11,007 nt of DNA, from the NCBI GenBank assembly GCA_025451135.1, contig JANWKW010000199.1, positions 1-11,007 of the forward strand. The letters are read 5' to 3'. The DNA comes from Vulcanimicrobiia bacterium. GTDB taxonomy: Bacteria > Vulcanimicrobiota > Vulcanimicrobiia > Vulcanimicrobiales > Vulcanimicrobiaceae. Positions 8,174 to 11,007 of the stretch are shown here, in pieces (position 1 is the stretch's first letter; each line of letters starts with the position of its first letter). A model generated the notes under the pieces. The model searched no databases and was not told the origin of the DNA. It saw only the letters and a list, made by a program, of their open reading frames with translations. The position numbers and the translations under genes are program-made.

Positions 8174-8222
8174 GGGTCTTGCGGACAGGATAACAGCATA
8201 GCGGGGCTAACAGAAGCCCCAA
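8174..8222. promoter_or_regulatory. Divergent promoter spacer between mnmA and the rodZ-like gene
   Basis: These 49 bases must drive both genes. On the minus strand TATGCT (complement of 8195-8200) is a fair -10 for mnmA, with TTGGGG (complement of 8217-8222) sixteen bases upstream as a poor -35. On the plus strand no convincing promoter stands out; TAACAG occurs twice (8191-8196 and 8208-8213). Neither gene has a visible Shine-Dalgarno sequence here, so leaderless or short-leader messages are possible. Confidence 0.35.
8203..8220 (+). repeat. Short hairpin just before the rodZ-like start
   Basis: GGGGCT (8203-8208) and AGCCCC (8215-8220) form a perfect six-base stem with a six-base loop AACAGA. 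The stem ends two bases before the ATG at 8223. In the plus-strand message it would fold over the place where a ribosome site should be; as DNA it could be an operator between the two divergent genes. Confidence 0.45.
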
Positions 8223-8993
8223 ATGCCTGCGCTTGGAGAACGATTTCGCGCCGCACGGGAGGCGCGGGGCCTCACCTTATCGGACGTTTCCGAGCAGCTC
8301 CGCATCCGGGCGGTCTATTTGGCCGCCATCGAGGAAGAGAACTGGCAGGCCATCGGCGCGGCCGTCTACGCTCGCGGCTTCCTGCGGACCTACGCTCGCT
8401 TCCTCGGCCTCGATCCCGAAGAGTCGGTCGCCGCATTCAACGCGTCGTCCGGCGCCGCGACCCCGGCCTCGACGGCCCCGGCCGCCGTCCCAGCCGAACC
8501 GCCGCCTTCGATCGCGAGTTCTCGCCAGGGCCTCTCGCCGGTCATCTGGATCGCCAGCTTGATCGCGATCGCCCTGGTCGCTTACGTGGTCTACAATGCG
8601 ATGACGCTCAGCCGGCCGAACGCGAGCGGCGAAGCGGCGGGCACCGTCGCCGCCTCGGCCTCACCGCTTCCTTCTAATAGCGCGAGCCCGGGGCCGGGTG
8701 CGACCGATATCGCAGCCGCCGGGGCATCGGCCGCGCCGGCCGCCTCGCCGTCGCCGGCCGGTCCGAACACGCTCGAACTGCATTTCACGTCCGCCTCGTG
8801 GCTGCGGGTGAGCGTTGACGGCGGTGCTAGTATTGAGGGTACGTTTCCGGCCGGCACCGTCAAGACGTTCCACGGCAAGACCGTTACCGTCCGCGTCGGC
8901 AATGCGGCCGGCGTCGAAGCGTTCGTCGACGGCAAATCGGTCGGCGTCCTCGGCAAGGCCGGCGACGTCGTAGACCGCACCTTCACGCTCTAG
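8223..8993 (+). CDS. RodZ-like helix-turn-helix membrane protein
   Basis: RodZ-type proteins sit in the inner membrane, contact MreB through a cytoplasmic helix-turn-helix domain and help set rod shape. This 256-residue protein has that order: HTH_25-like domain at about 1-70 (LGERFRAAREARGLTLSDVS, then RGFLRTYARFLGLDPEE, with aromatic residues at 53, 57 and 60 where MreB contacts lie in E. coli RodZ), an Ala/Pro/Ser linker (74-105), one membrane helix (about 106-125, VIWIASLIAIALVAYVVYNA), a second low-complexity Ala/Ser/Pro linker (130-182), and an extracytoplasmic beta domain of the DUF4115 type (184-256). The start is the ATG at 8223, which gives the usual family N-terminus although no ribosome site is seen. 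yajQ follows after nine bases, so the two are likely cotranscribed. A direct role with MreB is inferred; no mreB gene is in the window. Confidence 0.85.
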   Translation: MPALGERFRAAREARGLTLSDVSEQLRIRAVYLAAIEEENWQAIGAAVYARGFLRTYARFLGLDPEESVAAFNASSGAATPASTAPAAVPAEPPPSIASSRQGLSPVIWIASLIAIALVAYVVYNAMTLSRPNASGEAAGTVAASASPLPSNSASPGPGATDIAAAGASAAPAASPSPAGPNTLELHFTSASWLRVSVDGGASIEGTFPAGTVKTFHGKTVTVRVGNAAGVEAFVDGKSVGVLGKAGDVVDRTFTL

Positions 8994-8996
8994 AGG
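8992..8996 (+). promoter_or_regulatory. Ribosome binding site for yajQ
   Basis: AGAGG overlaps the stop codon of the rodZ-like gene and lies six bases before the yajQ ATG at 9003. It supports that start and coupled translation of the two genes. Confidence 0.6.
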
Positions 8997-9002
8997 TCAC
9001 CA

Positions 9003-9494
9003 ATGGCTAGCGATTTCTCATTCGATGTCGTGTCGAAGATCGACCGGCAAGAACTCGACAACGCGCTCAATCAGGCGCGCAAGGAGATCGAGAGCCGTTT
9101 CGACTTCAAGAACTCCAAGACCGAGATCACTTCGGACGACAAGACCATCACGATCGTCTCCGACGACGAGCTGAAGATGAAGAACGTCGTCGACATCATC
9201 CAGGCCAAGGCGATCAAGCGGGGCATCGACATCAAAGCGCTCGAACTCGGCAAGGTCGACTCGGCCGCCCTGGGCGCCGTCCGTCAGGTGATCACGCTGC
9301 GCAACGGCCTGCCGAAGGACAAGAGCAAGATCCTCGCCGAGAAGATCCGCTCGCTCAAGCTCAAGGTCACGTCGCAGATCCAGGACGAGCAGATCCGCGT
9401 CACCTCGAAGAGCAAAGACGACCTGCAGAAGGTCATGAACGAACTCAAAGCGATGACGTTCGACTTCCCCTTGCAGTTCGTGAACTACCGCTAG
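9003..9494 (+). CDS. yajQ: YajQ-family nucleotide-binding protein
   Basis: A small cytoplasmic protein of the YajQ (UPF0234) family. Members bind nucleotides or RNA, and the Xanthomonas member is a cyclic di-GMP receptor that acts with a transcription factor; the role in this organism is unknown. The 163 residues match the family along the whole length: SDFSFDVVSKIDRQELDNAL at the start, ESRFDFKNSKTEI, the KALELGKVD segment, the VRQVITLRNGLPKDKSKILA region, KLKVTSQIQDEQIRVTSKSK and the ending FPLQFVNYR. These form the two similar alpha-beta halves of the fold. There is no membrane segment or signal peptide. The ATG has a good ribosome site, and the stop shares a base with the rimO start, so yajQ sits in the middle of a coupled rodZ-like/yajQ/rimO unit. 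Confidence 0.95.
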   Translation: MASDFSFDVVSKIDRQELDNALNQARKEIESRFDFKNSKTEITSDDKTITIVSDDELKMKNVVDIIQAKAIKRGIDIKALELGKVDSAALGAVRQVITLRNGLPKDKSKILAEKIRSLKLKVTSQIQDEQIRVTSKSKDDLQKVMNELKAMTFDFPLQFVNYR

Positions 9495-10864
9495 TGCCCA
9501 GCGTATCGTTCGTCTCGCTGGGCTGCGCGAAGAACCTGGTCGATACCGAGGTCATGATCGCGAAGCTGGGCGCCGCCGGCTGGCAGCTGGAGCCCGATTC
9601 CACGCAGGCCGACACGGTCATCATCAACACGTGCGCGTTCATCGACCCCGCGAAGGAAGAGTCGACCGACACGATCCTCGAGCACGCGCAGCGCAAGGGC
9701 GCGGACCAGCAGCTGGTCGTCGCCGGCTGCCTGGCACAGCGCTACGGCGAGCAACTGCAGCAGCTTATCCCCGAGATCGACGGCGTGGTCGGCACCGGCG
9801 CGTATGCCGGCATCGTGGAGATGCTCGACGACGTGCGCGCGGGCCATCGTCCGGTGCGTCTGCAGTTCGACGAGGAACCTGAACACGATTTCTTGCCGCG
9901 GCTGATCACCACGCCGCGTGCGACCGCCTACCTCAAGATCGCCGAAGGCTGCGATCACCCGTGCACGTTCTGCATCATCCCGCAGCTGCGCGGCAAGTTC
10001 CGCAGCCGCAGCGAAGAGTCGATCCTGCTGGAGGCGCGCGCGCTCGCGGCCAACGGCACCAAGGAGCTGATCCTGATCGCGCAGGACACCTCGATGTGGG
10101 GCCGCGACCGGGGCCACCGCCGCGGCGGTCTCGCGCAGCTCCTCGAGAGCCTGCACGAGATCGACGGCATCGAGTGGATCCGCCTGCTCTATCTCTATCC
10201 GGCGACGGTCGATAGCGAACTGATCGAGGCCATGGGCCGCCTCCCGAAGGTCTGCAAGTATATGGACATGCCGCTCCAGCACGCCCACCCGGACGTGCTG
10301 CGCGCGATGCTCCGCCCGTCCAACGGGGAGCGATACCTGGAGATCATCGACGAGTTCCGCCGGCGGATCCCCGGGATCACGATGCGGTCGACGTTCATCG
10401 TCGGGTTCCCAGGCGAGACCCAGGCCCACGTGGACTACTTGGAGGCGTGGATCGGACGAGCCGAACTCGATCGGGTCGGGTTCTTCGAATACAGCGCCGA
10501 GGAGGGCACGCCGGGAGCGGCGCTGCCGGATCAGGTGCCCGCGCGCGAGCGCCGCAAGCGACTGGTACGCCTGCGCGAAGCGCAGCGCATCGCGTCGGAG
10601 CGCGCGCGCTCCAAGCGCGTCGGCGAGACGGTCACGGTGCTGGTCGAGGAACGGCGTACCTTGCGTAAAGGCGATCCGTTCCGCGCGGCGCTCGGCACCG
10701 GCGAGATCTGGTTCGGCCGCTCCGCGGGCGAAGCGCCCGGGGTCGACGGCGGCGTGTTCTTCGCCGGCGACGCGACGCCCGGGGAGTTCGTCCCGGTCAC
10801 GCTCGACGGCCACGGGCCGTTCGATTTCTTCGGTACGCTAAAGGAACGTGTCGTCGTTGGGTAA
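9494..10864 (+). CDS. rimO: Ribosomal protein S12 methylthiotransferase RimO
   Basis: Adds a methylthio group to the beta carbon of a conserved aspartate of ribosomal protein S12 (Asp88 in E. coli), using SAM and two [4Fe-4S] clusters. The 456-residue protein has the N-terminal UPF0004 domain with cluster cysteines C11 (SLGCAKN), C47 (INTCAF) and C79 (VAGCLAQRYG), the radical-SAM motif C153-x3-C157-x2-C160 (EGCDHPCTFCIIPQLRGKFR), then YLYPATVDSELI, YMDMPLQHAHPDVLRAMLR and FIVGFPGE, and a C-terminal TRAM domain from about residue 385 that would hold the substrate. SLGCAKNLVDTE and DMPLQHA favour RimO over the tRNA enzyme MiaB. The GTG start at 9494 shares its base with the yajQ TAG stop. No Shine-Dalgarno is seen, so initiation probably relies on ribosomes finishing yajQ. 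It overlaps the next gene by up to 17 bases. Confidence 0.95.
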   Translation: MPSVSFVSLGCAKNLVDTEVMIAKLGAAGWQLEPDSTQADTVIINTCAFIDPAKEESTDTILEHAQRKGADQQLVVAGCLAQRYGEQLQQLIPEIDGVVGTGAYAGIVEMLDDVRAGHRPVRLQFDEEPEHDFLPRLITTPRATAYLKIAEGCDHPCTFCIIPQLRGKFRSRSEESILLEARALAANGTKELILIAQDTSMWGRDRGHRRGGLAQLLESLHEIDGIEWIRLLYLYPATVDSELIEAMGRLPKVCKYMDMPLQHAHPDVLRAMLRPSNGERYLEIIDEFRRRIPGITMRSTFIVGFPGETQAHVDYLEAWIGRAELDRVGFFEYSAEEGTPGAALPDQVPARERRKRLVRLREAQRIASERARSKRVGETVTVLVEERRTLRKGDPFRAALGTGEIWFGRSAGEAPGVDGGVFFAGDATPGEFVPVTLDGHGPFDFFGTLKERVVVG

Positions 10865-11007
10865 GCACCTCGGTCCCGAGTTAGATCCGGTCGCGCGCTC
10901 GTCGCGCGGGCCGCTGCTCAAACGCATCGCGCTAACGGCCGGCATCGTGCTCGTCGGCTTCGTCTCGGTCGTCGTCGGGTTCTCGATCTTCCAGCACAAG
11001 AGCATCC
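10848..11007 (+). CDS. Single-pass membrane protein, N-terminal part (runs off the right edge)
   Basis: An open frame of 53 codons continues past the window. From GTG at 10848 it reads SSLGKHLGPELDPVARSSRG, then a basic stretch (LLKR, 23-26) and a hydrophobic helix at about 27-48, followed by FQHKSI. This is a type II membrane anchor: a short cytoplasmic tail, one helix, and presumably a large outer domain. LytR-CpsA-Psr cell-wall ligases often begin this way and would fit next to a rodZ-like gene, but the visible part holds no diagnostic residue, so the family is not assigned. AAGGA at 10841-10845 lies only two bases before the GTG and eleven before a TTG at 10857, so the exact start is uncertain. 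The frame overlaps the end of rimO, which indicates the operon continues. Confidence 0.65.
   Translation, partial: MSSLGKHLGPELDPVARSSRGPLLKRIALTAGIVLVGFVSVVVGFSIFQHKSI

Noticed and set aside
8191..8213. TAACAG direct repeat as a regulator binding site
   Set aside because: Six bases repeated once at 17-base distance is too short to separate from chance, and one copy lies partly in the hairpin.
9491..10813. 440-codon open frame antisense to rimO
   Set aside because: It is explained by GC-rich wobble positions of rimO; its translation shows only Arg/Asp/Ala-rich sequence.

Overview
The window is an 11 kb piece of a strongly GC-rich bacterial chromosome. Third codon positions are almost all G or C, and GTG and TTG starts are frequent. 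It reads as housekeeping DNA rather than a mobile or defence island: no tRNA, rRNA, CRISPR, transposase, phage gene or long repeat is visible. The complete futalosine-type menaquinone genes next to ftsK, a rodZ-like gene, yajQ and rimO suggest a poorly cultured GC-rich phylum; my tentative guess from gene style is Candidatus Eremiobacterota (WPS-2). Nothing in the window proves this, and Actinobacteria or Chloroflexota relatives remain possible.

Layout. At the left edge, on the minus strand, lies the N-terminal two thirds or so of an isocitrate/isopropylmalate-family dehydrogenase (start 616). Divergent from it, on the plus strand, are ftsK (646-2880) and an overlapping PAP2-family phosphatase (2870-3481). 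A 40-base gap follows that holds a possible promoter. Then comes a tightly overlapped operon mqnE (3522-4661), mqnA (4661-5497) and mqnC (5481-6569). After it sits an unrecognised 136-residue reading frame (6655-7065) with less biased codon use. The tRNA thiolase gene mnmA (7094-8173, minus) converges on it. From a 49-base divergent spacer the plus strand then runs a rodZ-like gene (8223-8993), yajQ (9003-9494), rimO (9494-10864) and the start of a single-pass membrane protein (10848 to the right edge).

How the genes work together. MqnA makes 3-[(1-carboxyvinyl)oxy]benzoate from chorismate, MqnE joins it to SAM-derived adenosine to give aminofutalosine, and MqnC cyclises dehypoxanthine futalosine. 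The intervening deaminase/hydrolase step and the later MqnD are not in the window. FtsK, the PAP2 phosphatase, the RodZ-like protein and the last membrane protein point to division and envelope work. MnmA and RimO modify the decoding apparatus (tRNA U34 and ribosomal protein S12). MqnE, MqnC and RimO are radical-SAM iron-sulfur enzymes, so Fe-S dependence is a recurring theme.

I see no clear novel system. The best leads are the unrecognised frame at 6655-7065 with an inverted repeat covering its likely ribosome site, a possible leaderless promoter for mqnE, a hairpin directly before the rodZ-like start, a three-cysteine form of MnmA, and a PAP2 protein lacking the first-motif lysine.
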